Below, in pieces: positions 7,328 through 15,444 of a stretch of DNA of 47,486 nt. Origin of the DNA: an uncultured delta proteobacterium (GTDB taxonomy: Bacteria > Desulfobacterota > Syntrophia > Syntrophales > Smithellaceae); the NCBI GenBank assembly GCA_903907985.1, contig CAIVQG010000030.1, positions 89,534 to 137,019 on the forward strand, in the 5' to 3' direction. Within the stretch, counting starts at the first letter, position 1; each line of letters opens with the position of its first letter. The notes under the pieces were generated by a model, which was not told the origin of the DNA, did not search any database, and saw nothing but the letters and a program-made list of their open reading frames with translations. Both the position numbers and the translations under genes were made by a program.

Positions 7328-9409
7328 ATGGCCGATGAATTGCTCTGGCGGAAGACCCACTGTGCACGGATGGACCACGGAGGTTGTGCCCTGCTGGTTG
7401 GCGTAAAAGATAACAGGATTGAAGCTGTCCAGGGAGACCCGGACGGGTTCCTGAACAAGGGTTATATCTGTGTGAAGAGCAAGGCTTCCCCTGATCGTCT
7501 GACTCATCCTGATCGTCTTGTGCATCCCCTCAAAAGAGTGGGGAAAAAAGGAGCAGGAAAATGGGAGCGTATTTCGTGGCCGGAGGCGCTCAGCAGTATT
7601 GCCGGTAATCTACTCAAAACAAAAGAGCAGCATGGCGCCCGGGGTGTAGCTTTTGGTGTTGGCATGCCCAAGGGACTCGACCATTTTATTCTCATCCGCC
7701 TGGCCAATCTCTTCGGATCTCCTAATGTCATTGCTTCTCAGGATGTTTGCCATGCCCCCCGCGAGATCACCGGCATTCATACCTGCGGCTTTTATCCAGT
7801 GGCGGATTTTCACCACAAGAGCAAGCTGGCTCTCCTCTGGGGAAGCAACATCACCTCCACAAACGAGGAAGGGGAAATATGCAGCATGTTCCTGTCGCAG
7901 CTCAAAGAGGGTATGGAGCTGATTGTCGTGGACCCGCGCCGCATCGACCTCGTGAAGAAAGCTAAGCTCTGGCTTCCCTTAAGACCCGGTACGGATGGCG
8001 CTCTGGCCCTGGGCTTGCTGCATGTCATTATCGAAGAAGGTCTCTATGATCGGGAGTTTACAGAAAAATGGACTCACGGTTTTCCGGAACTGGCCAGGCA
8101 TGTTCAAACATACACCCCCGAAAAGGTTTCAAAAATAACATGGGTGGAGTCCGGGCTGATCCGTGAGGCTGCAAGGTTATATGCCCGGTCTAAACCGGCT
8201 GTTATTCAATGGGGAAACCCCATTGAGCATAACACCCATACCTTCGATGCGGTCCGCGCCCTCATCAATCTGATGGCGATTTGCGGTAACCTCGATGTCC
8301 CGGGCGGCAACGTGGAGGCCCATGATCCGAAGATTATCGGGCTGGGACCTTTGGTCAGGGCCGACCTCATTCCCGCCAAAGCCAAGGAGATGATCAGTGC
8401 TCATCATCGTGTCATACCCCGGCTCATGACCATCGCCCCGGCTTTTTTCCGCAAGGCCATCCTGGAGGATATTCCCTACCCGGTCCGGGCGGCTTACATG
8501 ATGTGCTGCAACCCCATGCTGTCCTATGCGGACAGCCGCCAGACTCATGCGGCTCTCTCGAAACTCGATTTTCTGGCCGTGGCGGATCTGTTCATGACGC
8601 CCACGGCAGCTCTGGCCGATATTGTCCTGCCGGTCGCCAGCCACTTCGAAATTGATGATATCGGCCATTTGGGTCTAGGTCACGGCTATATTCTGGCCCG
8701 TCCCCGTGTTGTCGATCCCCCGGAGGAGTGCTGGCCAGATATGAAAATCATGAATGAGCTGGGGAAACTCATGACCCCGGCTGAACACTGGTATGATGAC
8801 TATCACCAGTTCCTGGAAGACGTCGTCAAACCCAGCGGCCTGACTTACAGCCAGTTTTGCGAAAAGGGTTATCTCAAGGGTCCGGACCGCTTCCGGCAGT
8901 ATGAGGAAAACGGGTTCCGTACCCCGACGGGCAAGGTGGAGCTGATGCTCAGCACGGCCGAAAAATTCAAGCTCAGCTCTTTACCGGAATATAAGGGTCT
9001 GCCGGAGGAGGATGATACGGAATACCCCCTGATTTTGACCAGCGCCAAGAGCCGTTACTATCTGCATTCGTCCTACCGGTGGCTGGAAAAACTGCGAAAG
9101 CTTAGACCTCACCCGCAGGTGGAAATTCATCCCGCAACAGCCCGTCAATACTATATTCAAGAAGGTGATGATGTCGTGCTGGAAACCAGGTATGGTAAAA
9201 TCATCCAGAAAGCCCATCTGACGGATACTCTTGATCCCCGGGTTCTCTGCGCCGCACATGGCTGGTGGTTCCCTGAAGGAAACCCGGAAACCCAGTATGA
9301 CTGGGAAAAATCCAACTTCAACATGCTTACATCCACGCAGAAGCTGGGCCGGGAATTCGGAACACCTAATCTGAAGGGCCTAGGATGCCGGATTTACAAG
9401 AGTGCTTAA
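7328..9409 (+). CDS. Molybdopterin (Mo/W) oxidoreductase, acetylene-hydratase-like branch of the DMSO reductase family
   Basis: A 693-residue catalytic subunit holding a bis-pyranopterin Mo or W cofactor. The fold order (N-terminal Fe-S segment, DPDG, RISWPEAL, DPRR, LPLRPGTDGAL, MTPTAALADIVLPV, C-terminal PNLKG) matches the family, and similarity to acetylene hydratase from memory extends along the whole length. C141 in DVCHAPREITG is at the metal-ligand position. The N-terminal cluster site is unusual: C12, C20 and C48 are present, but the expected second Cys of CxxCxxxC is Met15/Asp16. No signal peptide, so cytoplasmic. No electron-transfer subunit is adjacent. GGAGG upstream overlaps the acyltransferase stop. 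Substrate cannot be told. Confidence 0.88.
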   Translation: MADELLWRKTHCARMDHGGCALLVGVKDNRIEAVQGDPDGFLNKGYICVKSKASPDRLTHPDRLVHPLKRVGKKGAGKWERISWPEALSSIAGNLLKTKEQHGARGVAFGVGMPKGLDHFILIRLANLFGSPNVIASQDVCHAPREITGIHTCGFYPVADFHHKSKLALLWGSNITSTNEEGEICSMFLSQLKEGMELIVVDPRRIDLVKKAKLWLPLRPGTDGALALGLLHVIIEEGLYDREFTEKWTHGFPELARHVQTYTPEKVSKITWVESGLIREAARLYARSKPAVIQWGNPIEHNTHTFDAVRALINLMAICGNLDVPGGNVEAHDPKIIGLGPLVRADLIPAKAKEMISAHHRVIPRLMTIAPAFFRKAILEDIPYPVRAAYMMCCNPMLSYADSRQTHAALSKLDFLAVADLFMTPTAALADIVLPVASHFEIDDIGHLGLGHGYILARPRVVDPPEECWPDMKIMNELGKLMTPAEHWYDDYHQFLEDVVKPSGLTYSQFCEKGYLKGPDRFRQYEENGFRTPTGKVELMLSTAEKFKLSSLPEYKGLPEEDDTEYPLILTSAKSRYYLHSSYRWLEKLRKLRPHPQVEIHPATARQYYIQEGDDVVLETRYGKIIQKAHLTDTLDPRVLCAAHGWWFPEGNPETQYDWEKSNFNMLTSTQKLGREFGTPNLKGLGCRIYKSA

Positions 9410-9435
9410 CGTGAATAACATTTATAAGGAATACG

Positions 9436-10275
9436 ATGGGCCACGTGGAATCTAAGATGATTGAATTCTATAAAATGAGTGGCAGCGGCAATGATTTTAT
9501 CATTATCGACAACCGCGATTTATCTTTAAACGTGGGCGATCTTAGTGAGTTCGCCCGGAAGGTTTGCCGGCAAAAATTATCCGTCGGGGCAGATGGCTTG
9601 TTTTTGATTGAGCCTTCCACGGTGGCCGATTTTAAATGGCAGTTCTTTAATTCCGACGGCAGCATGGCAGAAATGTGCGGCAATGGCAGCCGGTGCGTGG
9701 CGCGCTATGCTTGTCTTAACGGCATTGCCGGAAAGACAATGTCATTTGAAACGATCGCCGGGATAATCAGTGCCGAAGTTAACGAGGATATAGTAAAAGT
9801 GAAATTGACCGATCCTTCATCTGTAATTTCAGGGGAAAGGATTGGTGTCGATGGGCGTATTTTTGTTTTGGATAGCGTCAATACCGGCGTTCCCCATGCG
9901 GTGGCCTTTGTGGATAATCTGCAATCGTTTGCTGTGTCCGAGTGGGGACGCAAAATCCGTTTTCACAAACATTTTGCGCCCAAAGGAACAAACGCTGATT
10001 TTGCCACAGTTATTGACAGGCATAAAATTCAATTGCGCACCTATGAGCGTGGCGTGGAAGATGAGACACTGGCTTGCGGAACCGGTATGGTGGCGGCCGC
10101 GTTAGCGGCAGCTCAAAGAGGCCTGGTGGAATCGCCGGTTGATGTTTTGGTGCAAAGTGGGGAGACACTGTGTATTTATTTTACCCGTCACGATGATCTA
10201 TGGAAAGAAATATATCTTGAAGGTAAAGTAAAAATGGTCTATCAGGGACTGCTTTTTGAAGAAGCATACAAATAA
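9436..10275 (+). CDS. dapF: Diaminopimelate epimerase
   Basis: Converts LL- to meso-diaminopimelate for peptidoglycan and lysine. The two catalytic cysteines are C81 in EMCGNGSRC and C214 in LACGTG, each in its family motif, and the N-terminal MSGSGNDFIIID is typical. 279 residues, normal length. ATG 9436 has AAGGA 5 bases upstream; a second ATG at 9457 would remove seven unconserved residues and is possible. Followed after 22 bases by dapL, so the two last steps of the DapL pathway are paired here. Confidence 0.95.
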   Translation: MGHVESKMIEFYKMSGSGNDFIIIDNRDLSLNVGDLSEFARKVCRQKLSVGADGLFLIEPSTVADFKWQFFNSDGSMAEMCGNGSRCVARYACLNGIAGKTMSFETIAGIISAEVNEDIVKVKLTDPSSVISGERIGVDGRIFVLDSVNTGVPHAVAFVDNLQSFAVSEWGRKIRFHKHFAPKGTNADFATVIDRHKIQLRTYERGVEDETLACGTGMVAAALAAAQRGLVESPVDVLVQSGETLCIYFTRHDDLWKEIYLEGKVKMVYQGLLFEEAYK

Positions 10276-10297
10276 TTATTAATTGAGGAGGTTTACC

Positions 10298-11467
10298 TTG
10301 CAGACTGCGGAGCGTTTGGCGAAGATTCCGCCATATTTGTTCATGGAACTCAGAAAAAAAATCAATAAAGCCAAGGCTGATGGAGTGGATGTTATTTCTC
10401 TGGCTATTGGCGATCCCATAGAAGCAACACCGGATTCTATTATCGATGAATTATGCGCGACGGCACGTAATCCTTTAAATCACCGGTATCCGACGGATGA
10501 AGAAAAGGGGATGCTCCTTTATCGTCAGGAGATAGCCAAATGGTATCAAACCAGATATGGTGTCAGTTTAAATCCGGAAAATGAAATTCTGGGCTTAATC
10601 GGATCGAAAGAAGGATGCCATCATTTTGTTCTGGCGCGGGTCAACCAGGGCGATACCGTATTGATGACCGATCCCGGCTATCCGGCCTACCGGTCCAGTA
10701 TTCTCCTGGGTGGCGGCGAACCTTACAATGTTCCGATCCTGCCGCAGAATAATTATCTTCCGGTCTTGGAAGATATTCCCACGGATATTGTCAAAAAGGC
10801 CACGGCGATGTTTCTTAATTATCCGAATAACCCGACCGGCGCCTGCGCGACTTTGGAGTTTTTAGATAAACTGGTAGCTTTTGCCAGGGAGTCTGACATT
10901 GCCATCTGCTACGATAATCCCTACAGTGAGATATTATTCCAAGGCCAGCCCCGCATCAGTTTTTTAATGGCGCAAGGGGCCAAAGATGTGGGCATCGAGC
11001 TCAATTCCTTATCCAAACCTTTTAATATGTGCGGCTGGCGGATCGGCATCGCCTGCGGCAATCCCGACGTGATTGCCGCGATCAGTAAAGTTAAAGAAAA
11101 CACAGATTCCGGAGTTTTTAATCCCATTCAATATGCTGGTATTCAGGCTCTGCGCAATGAGGCGCCCTTTGGGGAAAAAATGCTGGCGATTTATGGCCAG
11201 CGCCGCGAGCTGGTGCTCAAAACGCTGAAGAAAATCGGCATTGACTTTAATCCGCCCCGCGGGACGTTTTATCTCTGGGTGCCGGTGCCCCAGGGCATGA
11301 CTTCGCTGGAATTCACCAACCGCCTGTTTGACAAAACCGCCGTTGTTGTCGCTTCCGGTACTGCCTACGGCAAGTATGGCGAGGGCTTCGTGCGCATATC
11401 GCTGACGGTGCCGGATGATCGGCTGGCAGAGGCGATGGCAAGAATAGAAAAGGAATTTAAGCAATAG
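10298..11467 (+). CDS. dapL: LL-diaminopimelate aminotransferase (TTG start)
   Basis: A 389-residue class I/II PLP aminotransferase making LL-DAP directly from tetrahydrodipicolinate and glutamate, bypassing the succinylase steps. GDPIEATP (38-45), YPNNPTG (175-181) and K240 in SLSKPFNMCGWRIG are the fold and cofactor motifs. The start is TTG at 10298, preceded by GAGGAGG at a good distance; an upstream TTG at 10283 would read through that ribosome-binding site and is rejected. Position next to dapF is the main reason to prefer DapL over other members of this aminotransferase group. Confidence 0.85.
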   Translation: MQTAERLAKIPPYLFMELRKKINKAKADGVDVISLAIGDPIEATPDSIIDELCATARNPLNHRYPTDEEKGMLLYRQEIAKWYQTRYGVSLNPENEILGLIGSKEGCHHFVLARVNQGDTVLMTDPGYPAYRSSILLGGGEPYNVPILPQNNYLPVLEDIPTDIVKKATAMFLNYPNNPTGACATLEFLDKLVAFARESDIAICYDNPYSEILFQGQPRISFLMAQGAKDVGIELNSLSKPFNMCGWRIGIACGNPDVIAAISKVKENTDSGVFNPIQYAGIQALRNEAPFGEKMLAIYGQRRELVLKTLKKIGIDFNPPRGTFYLWVPVPQGMTSLEFTNRLFDKTAVVVASGTAYGKYGEGFVRISLTVPDDRLAEAMARIEKEFKQ

Positions 11468-11473
11468 GTAAAT

Positions 11474-11534
11474 AGGCTGAAGACTGAAGGCTATTAGGTA
11501 GTACCTTCAGCCCTCAGCCTTCAGTCTTCAGCCT
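11474..11534. repeat. Stem-loop of the 'ctgaag' repeat, 19-bp perfect inverted repeat
   Basis: AGGCTGAAGACTGAAGGCT (11474-11492) is perfectly inverted at 11516-11534, with a 23-base loop. One arm plus part of the loop recurs at 25948-25977 with about 27 of 30 bases equal. It lies between dapL and the YchF-like gene and may end dapL transcription, though there is no T-run on the plus side. Confidence 0.85.
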
Positions 11535-11554
11535 AAAAATAGAGGCTATTTTTC

Positions 11555-12586
11555 ATGGAAATGGGCATTTTGGGGCTTCCGCAGAGCGGGAAAAGCACCC
11601 TGTTTGAAATAATGACCGGCACAAAAAGCAGCGCTTCGCATACCGAAACCTGTGTGCGCGGCCAGGCCGCCGTTCCGGATGAACGTTTTGATCAACTGGT
11701 GGAAATTTATCAGCCGGTGAAAGTATCACCCGCGAAAGTTCCGTTTGTCGATGTTCATGCCGTGGGCGATCACCCCTGGGAATCAGTCCGACAGAACTTA
11801 AGCGGTACCGATGCAATTCTGCATGTCGTCGACGGTTTTTCCCTGCCTGATGTCCAGGTTTGCATCGATTCCTATCGCAAACTGGAAGATGAATTGATTC
11901 TTTCCGACCTTTTGATCATTGAAAAAAAGTTGGAACGCCTGACGAAAATGTCTAAAAAGGCACTTAGCCCTCAGGATATCTCTCAGGTGGAAATTCTGCC
12001 GAAATTAAAAGATATTCTGGAAGCCGGCAAGCCGCTGCGGGCTGCCGGCCTGACGGAAGCGGAAGTATTTACTTTGCGCAGTTTTTCGTTCTGGTCGATC
12101 AAACCTGAACTGGTTGTAATCAATGTTGCCGAAGATAATATTGCGCTTGCCGATGCTTTTGCTATGGCAGCAAACTTGACGGAACCGGTAATCGGCATTT
12201 GCTGTAAGATCGAGGCGGAGCTGGCCTCGCTCGATGCCGCCGACCAAAAAGAATTTCTGGCTACCCTGGGAATTGCCGAACCTGCTTTTGGCCGGATAAT
12301 CCGGGGGGCATTTTCTCTTTTGGGACGTATTTCCTATTTTACATCCGGTAAAGATGAAGTGAAGGCCTGGGTCATTCCGAAGGGAAGCAAAGCGCCCAAA
12401 GCCGCCGGAGCAATCCATAACGATTTTGAAAGAGGATTCATCAAGGCCGAAGTAATGTCCTTTGATGATTTCATTGCCTGCGGCAAGACTGAAGCGGCAG
12501 TTAAATCAGCCGGCCGCATGCGCCTCGAGGGTAAAGAATATATTGTCAAAGACGGTGATATCATCACCTTCCGGTTTAATATATGA
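11555..12586 (+). CDS. Divergent YchF-like GTPase/ATPase with TGS domain
   Basis: A 343-residue protein with the layout of YchF/Ola1: P-loop GLPQSGKST (7-15), a central coiled-coil insert (about 115-175), INVAED in place of the N-x-x-E specificity motif, and a C-terminal TGS domain (GAIHNDFERGFIKAEV, DDFIACG, GKEYIVKDGDIITFRFN). YchF binds ATP and associates with ribosomes. The switch II region reads VDVHAVGDHPWE instead of VDIAGLVKGASKGEG, so the DxxG element and glycine-rich loop are lost, and it is about 20 residues short of E. coli YchF. Likely a paralogue with altered nucleotide cycling rather than the housekeeping copy. Confidence 0.8.
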   Translation: MEMGILGLPQSGKSTLFEIMTGTKSSASHTETCVRGQAAVPDERFDQLVEIYQPVKVSPAKVPFVDVHAVGDHPWESVRQNLSGTDAILHVVDGFSLPDVQVCIDSYRKLEDELILSDLLIIEKKLERLTKMSKKALSPQDISQVEILPKLKDILEAGKPLRAAGLTEAEVFTLRSFSFWSIKPELVVINVAEDNIALADAFAMAANLTEPVIGICCKIEAELASLDAADQKEFLATLGIAEPAFGRIIRGAFSLLGRISYFTSGKDEVKAWVIPKGSKAPKAAGAIHNDFERGFIKAEVMSFDDFIACGKTEAAVKSAGRMRLEGKEYIVKDGDIITFRFNI

Positions 12587-12726
12587 TAACATTTCCCTGT
12601 CTCGCGCTACCTTCATGATTGGCAAAGCAGAGCGTGTATTATCGTTAAATGATTCTTATGCAGATCATCTCCAGTAAGTATCAATTTATTGTACTATCTG
12701 GAGACAATCGACTATGTTTTGGTAAT

Positions 12727-12794
12727 ACTCGCTGAGAGCGAGATTGACGGAGTTCGAAACGTAAGTTTAACTATCACCGAAGCGAAGCGGTGTG
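12727..12794. repeat. Degenerate hairpin-bearing intergenic repeat, copy 1
   Basis: Starts ACTCGCT, contains GGAGTTCGAAACGTAAGTTTAA and ends in the hairpin CACCG-AAGCGAAG-CGGTG. Similar order of blocks is found at 33695-33766 and 45333-45396. A second small hairpin, CTCGCT/AGCGAG, begins it. The rest of the 12587-12833 gap shows no gene. Confidence 0.5.
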
Positions 12795-12833
12795 ATTAGG
12801 CTCTCCGCTTATAGGTTCGGTGGTAATCCTTTG

Positions 12834-13058
12834 TTATTTTTCGGGTGTTGCCCAGACAATGTGCTCACGATTAATAATGACCACTTTGTCTGTTGATCCG
12901 GGCATCGAAGCATCATAGATGGTCAGAAAATGGTCGGCATCCTGAGAATTGAGATAATCGGATAACCGGTTATATTTGCGAATATTCAAGCTGCCCTTAA
13001 CTGTTGTTCCGTCGGATAGACAAACCGCTAATTTAGTCTTATTTGATGCGTCGATCAT
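12834..13058 (-). CDS. Small 74-residue conserved-type protein of unknown function
   Basis: Starts at ATG 13058 behind a clear AGGAGG; the frame upstream is open but reads as shadow. The product has the pattern KLAVCLSDGTTVKGSLNI, then RLSDYLN, then HFLTIYDA and VVIINREHIVWA, that is, a small beta-rich protein with a glycine turn and a polar RLSDxLN helix, similar to short uncharacterised proteins I remember under a DUF6812-type name. Last gene of the leftward cluster 12834-17854, 92 bases after the acyltransferase. Function unknown. Confidence 0.75.
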   Translation of the reverse strand: MIDASNKTKLAVCLSDGTTVKGSLNIRKYNRLSDYLNSQDADHFLTIYDASMPGSTDKVVIINREHIVWATPEK

Positions 13059-13150
13059 TTTCCCCTCCTGTAGTTTTAATAAATTTAAGTGGCTAAAAAA
13101 TGATGCTTTCCAGGGCTTTGTGTATCGGGCTTTACCGTTAGACCCGGTTG

Positions 13151-14191
13151 TTATCCGGTGCGTTGCGTTGCCGCTCGTTCCCAATCCCGCCGGATAATGT
13201 TCAGAAGTTGCTTGGCCTCATCAGAGTATAGAACGATGCTGTCAAAGTAGGGCGGACACAGGAGCTTCTGCATGAGAAAACCGTCGCCGTCAAACCAGCG
13301 GGGCAGCGCGCCGCCGAAAAAGTATCCTTTATCCCGGAGTGTTTGAACGGCAGATCCTACCCAGGGTGTGGTCAGATTAAGCCAGGCCTGGAGGACGACG
13401 GCTTTTCGGGCGATGGCCTGCATCTCCATGTTGTCCATGGAGGCACGGAAATCGTCTCCGATCTCGTGTACCGCAAACCTGGCTACCTGGGCGAAATCAA
13501 AAAATTCCATTTCGATGCGGGAGGTAAGGCCCGCCGGTGCCTGGCCGATGGAAGGCAAGATGTCCCTGGTATCATCGAGACGGGAATAAATCCAGCGCAG
13601 TTCCTGTTCGTAAGGCTTGGGGACGTAGATTCGGTGAGGCTGCGGTTTGTAGCAACGGAAACAGGAAAGAGTTGCCACCCGGCCCGGTGCACTCTTTTCC
13701 TTCGCGTAGGCGGCAGCAGGCATCAGGGCTATTTCTAAGGCCGTTTCCCGATACCGAAGTCTTTCCACAGCCTTTTGCATGAAAACATGATTGCAGACCG
13801 CTTCGCCGAAGAGTTCTTTAATCTCAGGGTTTCCGGGGACAAAGTTATCATGTATGAAGTCGGCTAAACGATTGTTAATCTTCAGATTGCGGTATTCATT
13901 TAAAACCAGACCAGCACCCCATTCGTACAGAGATCGGAATGGTGACGAGCGAAACAAATGGCTCACGCCGATGATATTGCCGGATGGTGTCCGGGCAACG
14001 ATAGAGTAGTAATCACCGATTTCATTGGCGGTAATTACGGCCTGGGGATCGTAAAAAAGCCGGACGGGATATCCTTCCCCATAAACAGACCGGAACAAAT
14101 GAACAATTCCTTCGGCGTCTTCCGGCCGGAAACATCCTACCTCGAAATTCTCTGGTGCCGTTTCCGGCTTAACCGGCTGATTGTTTTCCAT
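13151..14191 (-). CDS. GNAT-fold acyltransferase-like protein (two-part)
   Basis: 346 residues. The first 150 look like a GNAT domain: FRPEDAEGIVHLFRSVYG, then YSIVARTPSGNIIGVSHL, then AGLVLNEYRNLKINNRLADFI, the usual order of strand-helix and acyl-CoA pocket, although the classical QxxGxG/A loop is weak. The C-terminal half has the segment WLNLTTPWVGSAVQTLRDKGYFFGGALPRW, which aligns by eye with the end of the protein at 16535-17854. Starts 44 bases after the MFS gene ends. Substrate unknown; it could modify the product made or exported by the neighbouring aminotransferase and carrier. No TM segment or signal peptide. Confidence 0.75.
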   Translation of the reverse strand: MENNQPVKPETAPENFEVGCFRPEDAEGIVHLFRSVYGEGYPVRLFYDPQAVITANEIGDYYSIVARTPSGNIIGVSHLFRSSPFRSLYEWGAGLVLNEYRNLKINNRLADFIHDNFVPGNPEIKELFGEAVCNHVFMQKAVERLRYRETALEIALMPAAAYAKEKSAPGRVATLSCFRCYKPQPHRIYVPKPYEQELRWIYSRLDDTRDILPSIGQAPAGLTSRIEMEFFDFAQVARFAVHEIGDDFRASMDNMEMQAIARKAVVLQAWLNLTTPWVGSAVQTLRDKGYFFGGALPRWFDGDGFLMQKLLCPPYFDSIVLYSDEAKQLLNIIRRDWERAATQRTG

Positions 14192-14235
14192 GGGTTTGGA
14201 ATTCCTTTTCCTGCAAGGTGTTTATGTTTTCCAGT

Positions 14236-15432
14236 TTACTCCTTCCTCTGAAGGCGTGTCAATAGCACAACGAGGGACAGGGAAAGGAGAATAAATCCGG
14301 CGCTGATGTAAAACAGTATATCAAATCCGGCGCCGAACGCAATAATGATTCCACCCAGATAGGGCATGATGAAATAGCCCGCATCCATGGTGAACAGGGT
14401 AAGATTGGTGTTGAGGCCACGCAGCGGCGGAGGAGATACCGAAAAAAGCACAGCGGAAAGCAGAGGCAGAACAATACCCATACAAAACCCGTACAATGAG
14501 GCGAGCAAGTAGAAGGACAGACGTGTATCGGCCTGAGGAAGCAAAACAAGACACAGGATCAGGAACACGAGACCGGCCTGAAATACGTATAATTTGTTTG
14601 TCCGGTCAAAAATCGCACTGCCCAGGGCGCGAACGGCAATCATCGTTACCATGGATATGGTGAAAAAGGGACCCATGTCGCCGATTGCGGTTTGCAGGGA
14701 GAGGTCCTTCGTAAAGTAAAAGACAGCAGCGTGAGCGAGATAAACAAGGAAGGCCGTGCCCAGCAGCAACACGACAGCGCGCTGCCGGAAATTCTCCCGG
14801 ATTTCGTCCATGCGGGGACGGCGCGCGAGGGCCGCGTCCATACTGCCGAGAACATTAGCCAGACGCTTTTTTAAAGCGGCCAGGAGAAAAATCGACATCA
14901 CGGAAAAGACGGAAACGCCCGCATAAATCACCGCTTCACTTTGCACACGGGGAAGCAGGGTTTCCGTCAAGGTCGGAATCACCGCGTAGGGAATCATCGT
15001 GGAAATGCTGACGATGCTGAATCCCTGCCCGCTTTTTTCCTTGGGAATGAACTGGACGATCAGGGCGATGACCGCCGAGGTGAGGAGAACAAAAGCGGCG
15101 CCGTGAACGATGCGTAGGACGATCATTAAAGGAACTGTGAATACCCACAGGTACGAACAGGACGCAATGATCATGAGGATAAGCGATGCCGTAAGGACGG
15201 CAATTGCATTGCGCGTGTGGATCCAGGGGATCACAAAAAGACGCAGCGCAAACGCTGCCATCGGTTCCAGGCCGACCAGAAAGCCCCGCCACGCCACTGG
15301 AATGCCGATGATGCCCAGATAATGATAGAATCCGTAAAACACGGAGACGTTGGCGAATGCCGCAACCAGGATCAGGCAAAGGGCAAGAAATTCGAAGGAG
15401 AAAAGCTTCGGGGATTCGGTCAGGTCACGCAA
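14236..15432 (-). CDS. MFS transporter
   Basis: A 398-residue hydrophobic protein with the alternating membrane segments of a 12-TM major facilitator carrier; a central basic loop (KKRLANVLG...RRPRMDEIRENFRQR, about 188-218) divides the two halves as usual in MFS proteins. The frame lacks a distinctive substrate motif. It starts 12 bases after the HisC-like gene and is plainly in the same operon. I infer export or import of the small molecule handled by the operon's enzymes. Confidence 0.85.
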   Translation of the reverse strand: MRDLTESPKLFSFEFLALCLILVAAFANVSVFYGFYHYLGIIGIPVAWRGFLVGLEPMAAFALRLFVIPWIHTRNAIAVLTASLILMIIASCSYLWVFTVPLMIVLRIVHGAAFVLLTSAVIALIVQFIPKEKSGQGFSIVSISTMIPYAVIPTLTETLLPRVQSEAVIYAGVSVFSVMSIFLLAALKKRLANVLGSMDAALARRPRMDEIRENFRQRAVVLLLGTAFLVYLAHAAVFYFTKDLSLQTAIGDMGPFFTISMVTMIAVRALGSAIFDRTNKLYVFQAGLVFLILCLVLLPQADTRLSFYLLASLYGFCMGIVLPLLSAVLFSVSPPPLRGLNTNLTLFTMDAGYFIMPYLGGIIIAFGAGFDILFYISAGFILLSLSLVVLLTRLQRKE

Positions 15433-15444
15433 GGTTATACTCTT

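Noticed and set aside
13343-13738. Plus-strand frame inside the GNAT-like gene
   Set aside because: Shadow of the minus-strand gene, which shows domain motifs and operon context.
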